Source of the DNA: Streptomyces paludis | GTDB lineage: Bacteria; Actinomycetota; Actinomycetes; Streptomycetales; Streptomycetaceae | Direction: 5' to 3' | DNA length: 64,000 bases | Assembly: GCF_003344965.1 (NCBI RefSeq) | Contig: NZ_CP031194.1 | Coordinates: 930,001 to 994,000 of the forward strand | Program-made: the position numbers and the translations under genes | Shown: positions 1 to 7,837 of the stretch, piece after piece | How positions within the stretch are numbered: the first letter of the stretch is position 1 | Layout of the letters: every line of letters begins with the position of its first letter | The notes under the pieces: generated by a model | What the model was told of the DNA's origin: nothing | Seen by the model: the letters and a program-made list of their open reading frames with translations, nothing else | Database searches by the model: none

Positions 1-1159
1 AGACGGGGTGTTCGTAGACCATGCGGGCGAGGACGCGGTCCTGGTCGACGCGGTCGGCGCCGTTGAGGGTGACGACATAGGTCTCGGCCGCGTCGAGCCG
101 CTGGAGCCGGTTCATGTCGTAGCTGACGCGGACCCCGCCGGAGCCGGCGTCGCACGACGGCATGGCGAAGTTCCAGGAGGCGCGGGCGCGCGGGGCGCGC
201 GGCAGCACACCGGTGTCGGTGTGGAGCTGGGTGGGGTTGCGGGAGTAGCGGAACGCGCCGAGGACGCGCCGCTCGTCGTCGGTGGCGTCGGCGAGCAGCC
301 GTAGCGCCTGGTCGGGGTGGACGGCGACGACCACGGAGTCGTAGTGCGCGACGGCGCCGTCCTCGGTGCCGATCTCGACCCCGCCGGAGTGGCGCCGGAC
401 GGACCGTACGGGGGTGGCGGTACGGACGGCGTCCACATGTTTGGCGACGCGCTCGACATACGCGCGCGAGCCGCCGGTGACGGTCCGCCAGACCGGTGAG
501 CCCTTGACCGAGAGCAGTCCGTGGTGGGCCATGAAGCGGAACAGATAGCGGGCGGGGTAGCGCATCGCCGTCCCGGCGTCGCAGGACCAGACCGCCGAGA
601 CGACCGGTGCCATGAAGTGCGAGACGAAGTACGGGGAGAAACCGCCCGCGGCGAGGAACTCGCCCAGTGTCATCCCGGAGCCGCCGCGCTCGGCCTCCCC
701 CGCCCCGGCCGCGCCCTCCGCCGTCTCCGACGCCGCCAGCAGCGCGCGGGCCCGCCGGTGGAAGACGGGCACTTCGGTGAGCAGCCGCAGATAGCGGGGG
801 CTGAGCGCGTTGCCCGGCCGGGCGAAGAGACCGCCGGGGCCGCGCGCGCCCGCGTATTCGAGTCCGCAGCCGTCGCACCGTACGGACATGCTCATCTCCG
901 ACTCCTGGGTGGCGACGCCCAGTTCGCCGAAGAGCCGCAGCAGGTGCGGATAGGTCCGGCCGTTGTGCACGATGAAGCCGGAGTCGACGCGGTGCACCCG
1001 GCCGTCGGCCGCGGGCACGTCGTGGGTGTGCGCGTGCCCGCCGAGCCGTTCGTCGGCCTCGTACAGCGTCACCCCGTGCGCCCGTCCGAGGACATACGCG
1101 GCGGTCAGACCCGCCACTCCCCCGCCCACCACTGCCGTACGCGGACGTTCGCCGCTCAT
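1..1159 (-). CDS. FAD-dependent amine-oxidase-like protein, C-terminus beyond window
   Basis: The reading frame starts at an ATG at 1159 and runs off the left edge, so about 386 residues are visible. Residues 9-17 read VVGGGVAGL, the dinucleotide-binding glycine motif for FAD, followed by an acidic strand end (LYEADERLGG), as in the flavin amine oxidase/protoporphyrinogen oxidase fold. A CDGCG motif lies near residue 95. The overall pattern resembles the mycobacterial Rv0449c type, which sits near sigK with DUF1365 and cyclopropane-fatty-acid synthase genes; those would lie left of this window. It diverges from the molybdopterin oxidoreductase gene with a 169-bp spacer. The substrate is unknown. 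I am confident of the FAD fold and less so of the specific family. Confidence 0.85.
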   Translation of the reverse strand, partial: MSGERPRTAVVGGGVAGLTAAYVLGRAHGVTLYEADERLGGHAHTHDVPAADGRVHRVDSGFIVHNGRTYPHLLRLFGELGVATQESEMSMSVRCDGCGLEYAGARGPGGLFARPGNALSPRYLRLLTEVPVFHRRARALLAASETAEGAAGAGEAERGGSGMTLGEFLAAGGFSPYFVSHFMAPVVSAVWSCDAGTAMRYPARYLFRFMAHHGLLSVKGSPVWRTVTGGSRAYVERVAKHVDAVRTATPVRSVRRHSGGVEIGTEDGAVAHYDSVVVAVHPDQALRLLADATDDERRVLGAFRYSRNPTQLHTDTGVLPRAPRARASWNFAMPSCDAGSGGVRVSYDMNRLQRLDAAETYVVTLNGADRVDQDRVLARMVYEHPV

Positions 1160-1328
1160 GACCGCTCCCTCGCGTCCAGTCCCGGGGGCGTACCCCCTTC
1201 ACGATGTGCATTCGGGCCGGCGGCGGCGGGGGATTGGTGTCCGGCGAGAACTTCTCGGACTTTCTCGGCGCGGTACTTTTTTTCATTCGTTCGGGTTCAC
1301 GACCAATCCGCCTGGCATCCCGCACCGA
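1160..1328. promoter_or_regulatory. Divergent spacer between amine-oxidase-like and molybdopterin oxidoreductase genes
   Basis: This 169-bp gap must hold the promoters of both divergent genes. It contains an unusual run of seven T at 1277-1283 in otherwise GC-rich DNA. I could not recognise a convincing -35/-10 pair or an ECF-type promoter, and neither flanking start codon has a strong ribosome binding site. Confidence 0.35.
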
Positions 1329-3014
1329 ATGGCCGGTGTGAGCGAAGATCCGAAAGTGCCGGTATCCGAGAACAGCGACCGCGGTCCGACGGCGCGCCTG
1401 GTGCGCGGCGCCCTGGCCGCGCTCAGCGGGCTGATCACGGGCTTCACGGCGCTGGCGGTCGCGGAGCTGGTGTCGGCGGCCGTACGGCCCGAAGCGAGTC
1501 CCGTCACGGCGGTCGGCGGAGCGGTCATCGACCTGACCCCGCCCGCCCTGAAGGACTTCGCCGTACGGAACTTCGGCACCAACGACAAGCTGGTGCTCCA
1601 GCTCGGCATCCTGGCCCTCCTGGCGCTCTTCGCCATGGCGGTCGGAGTGGTCGCGCTGCGGCACCGGCTGGCGGGTTCGGCGGCGGTTCTGGTCTTCGGC
1701 GCGATCGGGGCGGTGGCGGCGGTGAGCCGTCCGGACGGCGGTCTGCCCGACGCCGTGCCCTCGGTGGTGGGCGCCCTGGTGGCCGGGGCGGTGCTCTATC
1801 TGCTGGTCACCAGGCTCACCCTCCGAACGCTCCGTCCGTACCGGGCGGCCACGGGTACGGACGGAGCCACCCTCCAGGACACCACCGTCCAGGACACGGG
1901 CGGCGGGAGCGATACCGGGAGCGGCTTCGACCGGCGCGGCTTCGTCATCGCCGCGACGGCCGCGGTGGCCGCGTCGGCCGGAGCGGGTGTCCTGGGGCAG
2001 CGGCTCAACGCCTCGGGGGCGGCCGGTGCCGTCGAGTCCCGTGCGAAGACCGTGCTGCCGCCGCCCTCCTCGCCGGCCCGTCCGGTGCCGGCGGGCGCGG
2101 ACCTCAAGGTCCGGGGGCTGTCCTCCTTCACGACGTCCAACAAGGACTTCTACCGGGTGGACACGGCGCTCGTCGTGCCGAAGATCGATGCCGCCTCCTG
2201 GCGGCTGAGGATCCACGGCAAGGGGGTGACCCGGCCGCTGACGTTCAGCTTCGACGATCTGCTCCGCCGGGAGCTGATCGAGCGGGACATCACCCTGACC
2301 TGCGTCTCCAACGAGGTCGGCGGTCCGTACGTGGGCAATGCCCGCTGGATCGGTGTCCGGCTGGCCGACCTGCTGAGCGAGGCGGGCGTCCGGCCGCCGT
2401 CGAAGGGCGGACCGGCCGACCAGATCGTGGCCCGCTCGGTCGACGGCATGACCATCGGCTCACCGGTCGAGACGGTCATGGACGGCCGCGACGCGCTGCT
2501 GGCGCTCGGGATGAACGGGGAGCCGCTCCCCTTCGATCACGGCTTCCCGGTGCGGATGATCGTCCCGGGGCTGTACGGCTATGTCTCGGCCTGCAAGTGG
2601 CTCCAGGACCTCGAACTCACCACGTTCGCCGACTACGACGCGTACTGGGTGAAGCGGAGCTGGTCCCGGCAGGCCCCGATCAAGACGGAGTCGCGGATCG
2701 ACACCCCGCGCCCGTTCGCCTCCCCCAAGGCGGGCACCGTCCCGATCGCGGGGGTGGCCTGGGCGCAGCACCGCGGGATCGCCCGGGTGGAGGTACGGGT
2801 CGACGGCGGCCCGTGGCACACCGCGCGGCTGGCGGCCCAGGACACCAAGGACACCTGGCGCCAGTGGGTCTGGGAGTGGCCCGCCACCAGCGGCAACCAC
2901 ACCCTGGAGGTCAGGGCCACGGACCAGGACGGCTATACGCAGACCGATCAGCGGGTCGGCACCGTGCCCAACGGCGCCACCGGCTGGCACTCGGTGGTGG
3001 TCGCGGTCCCCTGA
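1329..3014 (+). CDS. Membrane-anchored molybdopterin-dependent oxidoreductase (sulfite oxidase family)
   Basis: The 561-residue protein has an N-terminal half with about four hydrophobic segments (roughly residues 20-160), then a twin-arginine-like stretch (FDRRGF near residue 200) followed by an alanine-rich hydrophobic run. The soluble molybdopterin domain follows. Cys325 in TCVSNEVGG is the expected molybdenum ligand, GYVSACKWL matches the conserved family pattern, and a C-terminal dimerisation-like domain (about 440-561) completes the protein. The catalytic domain is expected outside the membrane. The ATG at 1329 was chosen as the first start before the hydrophobic region; it lacks a clear Shine-Dalgarno sequence and GTG at 1338 is an alternative. 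The fasciclin lipoprotein gene follows after 193 bp on the same strand. The substrate is unknown; sulfite is only a family guess. Confidence 0.88.
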   Translation: MAGVSEDPKVPVSENSDRGPTARLVRGALAALSGLITGFTALAVAELVSAAVRPEASPVTAVGGAVIDLTPPALKDFAVRNFGTNDKLVLQLGILALLALFAMAVGVVALRHRLAGSAAVLVFGAIGAVAAVSRPDGGLPDAVPSVVGALVAGAVLYLLVTRLTLRTLRPYRAATGTDGATLQDTTVQDTGGGSDTGSGFDRRGFVIAATAAVAASAGAGVLGQRLNASGAAGAVESRAKTVLPPPSSPARPVPAGADLKVRGLSSFTTSNKDFYRVDTALVVPKIDAASWRLRIHGKGVTRPLTFSFDDLLRRELIERDITLTCVSNEVGGPYVGNARWIGVRLADLLSEAGVRPPSKGGPADQIVARSVDGMTIGSPVETVMDGRDALLALGMNGEPLPFDHGFPVRMIVPGLYGYVSACKWLQDLELTTFADYDAYWVKRSWSRQAPIKTESRIDTPRPFASPKAGTVPIAGVAWAQHRGIARVEVRVDGGPWHTARLAAQDTKDTWRQWVWEWPATSGNHTLEVRATDQDGYTQTDQRVGTVPNGATGWHSVVVAVP

Positions 3015-3207
3015 TGTTCCGGCAGATATCCCCCGGCTCACGGACATCGCCTCCGTAACACCGTGTCACCCCGCTCGCTCGCCCCGGCACCCCCTTGCCC
3101 GCGAGCGGCCCGGGAAGACACACCAAATACCACATAAGCCACTGATCACACCATCAACACCCCGTGCCCGGAACTCTCCGCGCACACCTTCCCCAAGGAG
3201 ATACGAC

Positions 3208-3867
3208 ATGAACGCCACCCGCTTCCAGCGTGCCGCCATCGCCGCCCTCGGCGTCGTCGTCCTGCCGCTGGCCCTGACGGCCTGCGGCGGCGACAGCAAG
3301 GACACCAAGAGCAGCGGCGACTCGACGGCCGCCGCCGAGGAGACCACGGGCACGGACACCGGCTCGGCGGACGACGCGGCCGGTACGGGCGACAAGCCGT
3401 TCGGCACGGCGTGTGCCTCGGTGCCGGAGACCGGCGCGGGCTCCTTCGACGGCATGTCGAAGGACCCGGTCGCGACCGCCGCGTCCAACAACCCCGACCT
3501 CTCCACGCTGGTCACCGCGGTGAAGAAGGCCGGTCTGGTGGACACCCTCAACAACGCCGAGAACATCACGGTCTTCGCGCCGACCAACGAGGCTTTCGCC
3601 AAGATCCCGAAGGCCGACCTGGACAAGGTCCTGGCCGACAAGGCCACCCTGACGAAGATCCTCACCTACCACGTCGTGGGCGAGAAGCTGACCCCGAAGG
3701 CGCTGGAGGACGGCACCTTCCCGACGCTGGAGAAGAGCACCCTCAGCACCAAGGGCTCGGGCGAGTCCTACACCGTCAACGACACCGCGAAGGTCGTCTG
3801 CGGCAACGTCCCCACCGCCAACGCCACCGTCTACATCATCGACTCGGTCCTCATGCCCAAGATGTGA
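3208..3867 (+). CDS. Fasciclin-domain lipoprotein
   Basis: The 219-residue protein begins with a lipoprotein signal peptide whose lipobox LTAC puts the lipidated cysteine at residue 26. A Ser/Thr/Ala/Gly-rich linker follows to about residue 70, and then a single fasciclin (FAS1) domain with FAPTNEAF and the C-terminal YIIDSVLMP strand. It resembles mycobacterial MPT70/MPT83, cell-envelope proteins of the SigK regulon. AAGGAGAT sits 7 bp before the ATG at 3208. It is likely anchored to the outer face of the membrane and involved in adhesion or envelope interactions. Its position after a molybdopterin oxidoreductase repeats an arrangement seen in other actinobacteria. The call is firm; the role is inferred. 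Confidence 0.93.
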   Translation: MNATRFQRAAIAALGVVVLPLALTACGGDSKDTKSSGDSTAAAEETTGTDTGSADDAAGTGDKPFGTACASVPETGAGSFDGMSKDPVATAASNNPDLSTLVTAVKKAGLVDTLNNAENITVFAPTNEAFAKIPKADLDKVLADKATLTKILTYHVVGEKLTPKALEDGTFPTLEKSTLSTKGSGESYTVNDTAKVVCGNVPTANATVYIIDSVLMPKM

Positions 3868-3935
3868 CGCGGTGATGTGACGCCGTGAGGAAATGTGCCC
3901 CGTCCGGACACGGGCGTGTGATGCCGGTGAAACAG

Positions 3936-3967
3936 CCTCTCCCTAATTTCTGTCAATCGACAGGAAT
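3936..3967. promoter_or_regulatory. Inverted-repeat operator upstream of the permease (site 1)
   Basis: The palindrome at 3946-3967 has arms ATTTCTGTC and GACAGGAAT separated by four bases, with eight of nine arm positions symmetric. It lies 17 bp before the permease ATG. The same arms, the same spacing and the flanking CCTCTCC-N-TA recur at 6300-6331 upstream of the DUF1989 operon. The sequence TAATTT inside it could be a -10 element, so a bound repressor would block RNA polymerase. The probable ligand-binding partner is the TetR protein encoded between the two sites. Confidence 0.8.
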
Positions 3968-3984
3968 CGCAGACAGGGGCTGCC

Positions 3985-5523
3985 ATGACCGCCACCGCAC
4001 CCACGGACGTACGGCACGGACCGGCCGAACCGGGCCGGCCCGAAACCGGCCAGGGCGATTCCGTCGCCCTGGCCGGTTTCGGCTACCGGCAGGAACTGCA
4101 CCGCAGCATGGGGCGGTACGCGTCCTTCGCCGCGGGCTTCTCCTTCATCTCCGTCCTCACGACGGTGTTCCAGTTCTTCGCCTTCGGCTTCTCGTTCGGC
4201 GGCGCGGCCTTCTTCTGGACCTGGCCCGCCGTACTCGCCGGACAGCTGCTCGTCGCCGCCTGCTTCGCCGAACTCGCCGCCCGCTACCCGCTGTCCGGCG
4301 CGATCTACCAGTGGTCGACCCGGCTCTCGACGCCCGCCTTCGGCTGGTTCGCCGGCTGGATCATGGTGATCGGCCAGATGGTCGTGGTGGCCGCCGCCGC
4401 GCTCGCCCTCCAGGTCGTCCTGCCCGCCATCTGGAGCGGATTCCAGCTGGTCGGCGGCGATCCGGCGCCGACCTCCGTGAGCGGCGCGGCCAACGCGGCG
4501 GTCCTCGCGGTCCTCCTGCTGGCGCTGACGACGGCCGTGAACCTGGTCGACAACCGGGTGATGTCCCTCATCAACCGGGTCGGGGTGACCGCCGAGATCA
4601 TCGGCGCGGTCCTGATCGTCGTCCTGCTCCTCACCCACGCCGAACGCGGTCCGGGCGTCACCCTGCACACCGGCGGCCAGGGCGGCGCCATCGGCGCGCT
4701 GCTCGTGGGCTCGTTCACCGCCGCGTACGTCCTGATCGGCTTCGACAGCGCGGGCGAGCTGAGCGAGGAGACCCGCTCCCCCCGGCGCACCGCGCCCCGT
4801 ACAATCCTGCTCGCCCTCGCGGCGGCCGGGGTGCTCGGCGGACTGCTGCTGCTCGGCGGCATCCTCGCCGCGCCGAGCCTCACCGACGGCAGGCTGGGCA
4901 CCGACGGGCTCTCGTACGTGCTGACCAGCACGCTCGGCGACGGGGTCGGCCGGCTGCTGTTGGCCGATGTGGCGCTGGCCATCGCCGTGGCGACGCTCGC
5001 CATCCAGACGTCCGGCTCGCGCATGCTCTTCTCGATGGCGCGGGACGGGGTGCTGCCCGCCGCGCGACCGCTGGCGAAGGTCTCGCCGCGTACGGGAATG
5101 CCGACCGGTCCCGCGCTGGTGGTGGGGGTGGTCGCGGCGGGGCTCTGTCTGCTCAACCTCGCGTCCCCGGAGGCGTTCCTGGCCATCGGCACGACCTGCA
5201 TCGCGATGCTCTATCTCGCGTACGCCATGGTCACGGGCCCGATGCTGATCGGCAGACTGCGCGGCACGTACCCGGGGCGGTCGGACAAGGAGGAGACGGA
5301 CGAGGCGGGCCGGCCGCTGTTCTCCCTGGGCCGCTGGGGCCTGCCCGTCAACGCGCTGGCCTGTGTGTACGGGCTGGCGATGGCCGTCAATCTGGCCTGG
5401 CCCCGGGCGGCGGTGTACGACCCGGCCGGCGGCCACTGGTACTTCCAGTGGTTCACCGTGCTCTTCCTGCTGGTCACCGTGGGACTCGGAGCCCTGTGGC
5501 GGGTGTGCCGGACGCGCCGGTGA
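3985..5523 (+). CDS. APC-family permease, probable guanidine/urea-derivative transporter
   Basis: The 512-residue protein has about twelve hydrophobic segments. It also carries features of the amino acid-polyamine-organocation superfamily, such as FAELAARYPLSGAIYQW near residue 95 and the FDSAGELSEETRSPRR segment near residue 250. Permeases of this kind are regular neighbours of the carboxylase-allophanate hydrolase operon and are called urea-carboxylase-associated permeases. The shared operator at 3936-3967 ties it to the operon starting at 6384, although a convergent TetR gene lies between. Import of guanidine or a related compound is inferred from context. The ATG at 3985 is preceded by an AGGGGCTG stretch. 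Confidence 0.88.
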   Translation: MTATAPTDVRHGPAEPGRPETGQGDSVALAGFGYRQELHRSMGRYASFAAGFSFISVLTTVFQFFAFGFSFGGAAFFWTWPAVLAGQLLVAACFAELAARYPLSGAIYQWSTRLSTPAFGWFAGWIMVIGQMVVVAAAALALQVVLPAIWSGFQLVGGDPAPTSVSGAANAAVLAVLLLALTTAVNLVDNRVMSLINRVGVTAEIIGAVLIVVLLLTHAERGPGVTLHTGGQGGAIGALLVGSFTAAYVLIGFDSAGELSEETRSPRRTAPRTILLALAAAGVLGGLLLLGGILAAPSLTDGRLGTDGLSYVLTSTLGDGVGRLLLADVALAIAVATLAIQTSGSRMLFSMARDGVLPAARPLAKVSPRTGMPTGPALVVGVVAAGLCLLNLASPEAFLAIGTTCIAMLYLAYAMVTGPMLIGRLRGTYPGRSDKEETDEAGRPLFSLGRWGLPVNALACVYGLAMAVNLAWPRAAVYDPAGGHWYFQWFTVLFLLVTVGLGALWRVCRTRR

Positions 5524-5539
5524 CGCGGCGCGCCGTGCG

Positions 5540-6196
5540 TTACGCCGGGCCGCCCGCGCCCCCCGCCGCCCCCGCCGCCCCGACGATCCGCAGCGCCGCG
5601 TCCGCCGTCGCCGCCGCGAACGCCGCCACCGGCCGCTCCGGATCGGAGCGGTGGACCAGGATCACGCCCTCGATCAGCCCGAAGACCAGATCCGTACGGA
5701 GCGCCGCCTCGTCGCTCGCCAGCGCCGCGCCCGCCCCGGTCGCGGCCAGCAGCGCGCCGTACGCCTCCTTCAGCTCCGCCCGTACGCGGTGGAAGCCGTC
5801 GAAGCGGTCCACCCGGACCTCGGGGAGCAGATACAGCCCGCCGAGATTGTGCGGCCCGCCGCAGAGCAGTTCGACGTCCGAGCGGCACAGCTCCCACAAC
5901 CGGGCCTCGGCGGACCGTTCCTGATCGGCCAGCAGCTCGCGTGCCAGCTCCAGCGAGGGCCGTACGGTCGACTCCAGCAGCGCGGCGAGAAGGTCCTCCT
6001 TGCCGCCGAAGTAGTGGTACATCGTGGCCTGTCGCAGCCCGGCGCGCTCGGCGACGGCCCGGGTGGTCGTCGCCGCGTACCCGTGCGTGGTGAAGAGTTC
6101 GGCCGCCGCGCGCAGCAGCTCCTCCGGCGCGGACAGCCCGCTGTCCGGCCGCTGCTCCGCGCGCGGCCGGCCCACCCGTCGTCCCGTGGTCACCAT
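5540..6196 (-). CDS. TetR-family regulator, probable repressor of the guanidine locus
   Basis: The 218-residue protein starts at ATG 6196. A TetR-type helix-turn-helix occupies about residues 25-70 (AAELFTTHGYAATTTRAVAERAG followed by MYHYFGGKEDLL). The C-terminal ligand domain is divergent, as usual for the family. The gene is convergent with the permease gene (17 bp apart) and divergent from the DUF1989 operon, and the second operator lies in that divergent spacer. This placement suggests it represses the permease, the operon and possibly itself, released by guanidine or a derivative. The family call is strong; the ligand is inference. Confidence 0.9.
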   Translation of the reverse strand: MVTTGRRVGRPRAEQRPDSGLSAPEELLRAAAELFTTHGYAATTTRAVAERAGLRQATMYHYFGGKEDLLAALLESTVRPSLELARELLADQERSAEARLWELCRSDVELLCGGPHNLGGLYLLPEVRVDRFDGFHRVRAELKEAYGALLAATGAGAALASDEAALRTDLVFGLIEGVILVHRSDPERPVAAFAAATADAALRIVGAAGAAGGAGGPA

Positions 6197-6299
6197 GGGA
6201 CCGATCGTCGCACACGCCCCGGACCGGGCCGCCGGCCCGGGGCGCCGGGTGAGCGTCCGGTAACCGCCGCGCAACGCGCGGGCAATGGGTCCGACGCAC

Positions 6300-6331
6300 C
6301 CTCTCCGTAATTTCTGTCGGGCGACAGGAAT
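6300..6331. promoter_or_regulatory. Inverted-repeat operator upstream of the DUF1989-carboxylase operon (site 2)
   Basis: The palindrome at 6310-6331 has arms ATTTCTGTC and GACAGGAAT around a GGGC spacer. Its arms are identical to those of the site at 3946-3967, as is the upstream CCTCTCC. It lies 52 bp before the first operon gene and 113 bp from the divergent TetR start, so it could control both. TAATTT at 6308-6313 overlaps the left arm and may be the -10 element. Confidence 0.8.
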
Positions 6332-6383
6332 TGCGCGACCGACGGCGTGTGCTGGACACCGCCACCCCAACGGAGGCCGAGCC

Positions 6384-7211
6384 ATGGCGACAGCGACGAC
6401 ATACGGGGCCAGGGACCACGCCCGCGCCCAGGCCGGCACCGCGGCCGAGCACATGCCGACGGTGCCCGCCACCGACTGGCCCGAGCACCCCTGCGAAGCG
6501 GGCCATCTCGTCTGGGCGGAGACCGTGGCCGGCGGCGGCTACACCCACCGGACGGTGGCCCGCGGCACCGAGATCCGGCTCACCGACCGCCACGGCGACG
6601 CCTGCGCCCATCTGCTGCTCCTCGCGGCCGGCCGCCCCTGGGAGCGCCTCAGCACCGCCGACACCGTCAAGGTCCAGTGGAACGCGTACCTCCGGGCCGG
6701 CCGGCTGCTGCTGTCCAGCCACGGCCGGGTCCTCGCCTCCCTCGTCACCGACACCGCCGACGGCCGCCACGACACCCTCTGCGGCACCTCCACCCTGGCC
6801 GGCAACACCGCCCGCTACGGCGACGGCGCCCCGCACTCCGCCTCCCCCGCCGGCCGTGAGCTGCTGAAACTCGCCGCGCTCAAGAACGGACTCGAACCCC
6901 GCGACCTGCCGCCGTCCGTCTCCTTCTTCCAGGGCGTGGCGGTACGGGACGACGGCGCGCTGGAGTTCACGGGCCCGGCCGGGCCGGGCGGCTCCGTCAC
7001 CCTCCGCGCCGAGCAGGATCTGACCGTACTGCTCGCGAATGTGCCGCATCCGCTCGATCCGCGCCCCGCCTACACCAGCACCGCGCTGGAGGTGCTGGCC
7101 TGGACCGCCGGGCCCACCGCTCCGGGCGATCCCCTGTGGGACGCCACCCCCGAAGGCCGCCGCGCCTTCCTCAACACCGCCGAGTACCACACGTCGAAGG
7201 GCATCCGATGA
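6384..7211 (+). CDS. DUF1989 protein, urea-carboxylase-associated protein 2 type (carboxyguanidine deiminase subunit)
   Basis: The 275-residue protein belongs to the DUF1989 family, long annotated as urea-carboxylase-associated and since shown in other bacteria to form a two-subunit carboxyguanidine deiminase. GRHDTLCG at residues 127-134 aligns with the equivalent CGRHDTLGG of the next gene. A good ribosome binding site (GGAGG, 8 bp upstream) supports the ATG at 6384. Its stop overlaps the next start (ATGA), so the two are translationally coupled and probably a heterodimer. The expected reaction is conversion of carboxyguanidine to allophanate plus ammonia in the cytoplasm. The family is sure; the reaction follows from published homologues. 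Confidence 0.88.
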   Translation: MATATTYGARDHARAQAGTAAEHMPTVPATDWPEHPCEAGHLVWAETVAGGGYTHRTVARGTEIRLTDRHGDACAHLLLLAAGRPWERLSTADTVKVQWNAYLRAGRLLLSSHGRVLASLVTDTADGRHDTLCGTSTLAGNTARYGDGAPHSASPAGRELLKLAALKNGLEPRDLPPSVSFFQGVAVRDDGALEFTGPAGPGGSVTLRAEQDLTVLLANVPHPLDPRPAYTSTALEVLAWTAGPTAPGDPLWDATPEGRRAFLNTAEYHTSKGIR

Positions 7212-7837
7212 GCACCCCGGCAGACCGCGCGCCGCGCACGACGGCCGTTCCCGCCCGGGCCGCCTGGTCCGCCGTCGTACCGGCCGGGCACCACCTCACC
7301 CTCACCGATCTGCACGGCAACCAGGCCGTGGACTTCCTGGTGTACGACGCGCACGACACCGCCGTCCGCTACAGCGCCCCCGACACCATCACCGCCCAGG
7401 GCAATGTCTTCCTCACCACCGGCAGCGTCCTGCTCTCCGACGAACACACCCCGCTGATGACCGTCACCGAGGACACCTGCGGCCGGCACGACACCCTCGG
7501 CGGCGCCTGCTCCAAGGAGTCCAACACCCTGCGCTACGGCCATCACACCTGGTCGCAGCATGCCTGCATGGACAACTTCCTGAGCGAGGGGGCGCGCCAC
7601 GGCCTCGGCCCGCGCGATCTCGTCCCCAACATCAACTGGTACATGAACGTGCCCGTCGAGAAGGACGGCACCCTCGGCATCGTCGACGGCATCTCCGCCC
7701 CGGGACTGCGGGTCACACTCCGCGCCGAGACCGATGTGCTGGTGCTGGTCTCCAACTGCCCGCAGATCAACAACCCCTGCAACGGCTTCGACCCGACGGC
7801 CGTCGAGATGACGATCAGCGACGGGACCCCTTCATGA
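7208..7837 (+). CDS. DUF1989 protein, urea-carboxylase-associated protein 1 type (carboxyguanidine deiminase subunit)
   Basis: The 209-residue protein is the second DUF1989 subunit. It carries the likely metal-binding stretch CGRHDTLGGAC at residues 91-101 and a further His/Cys-containing segment (GHHTWSQHAC) at about 111-120. It starts inside the stop of the preceding gene and its own stop overlaps the carboxylase start, both as ATGA, which implies tight stoichiometric coupling of all three proteins. With its partner it probably deiminates carboxyguanidine made by the next gene product. The family call is firm and the substrate assignment rests on homologues. Confidence 0.9.
   Translation: MSTPADRAPRTTAVPARAAWSAVVPAGHHLTLTDLHGNQAVDFLVYDAHDTAVRYSAPDTITAQGNVFLTTGSVLLSDEHTPLMTVTEDTCGRHDTLGGACSKESNTLRYGHHTWSQHACMDNFLSEGARHGLGPRDLVPNINWYMNVPVEKDGTLGIVDGISAPGLRVTLRAETDVLVLVSNCPQINNPCNGFDPTAVEMTISDGTPS

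Noticed and set aside
521..3058. 845-codon plus-strand frame across the amine-oxidase-like and molybdopterin genes
   Set aside because: It crosses two genes in the wrong frame and has no motif; the molybdopterin frame contains the Mo-cysteine and family signatures.
3868..6383. Guanidine-sensing ykkC riboswitch before the permease or operon
   Set aside because: I looked for the conserved motif in both leaders; the leaders are short and instead carry the palindromic operators. A covariance-model search would settle it.
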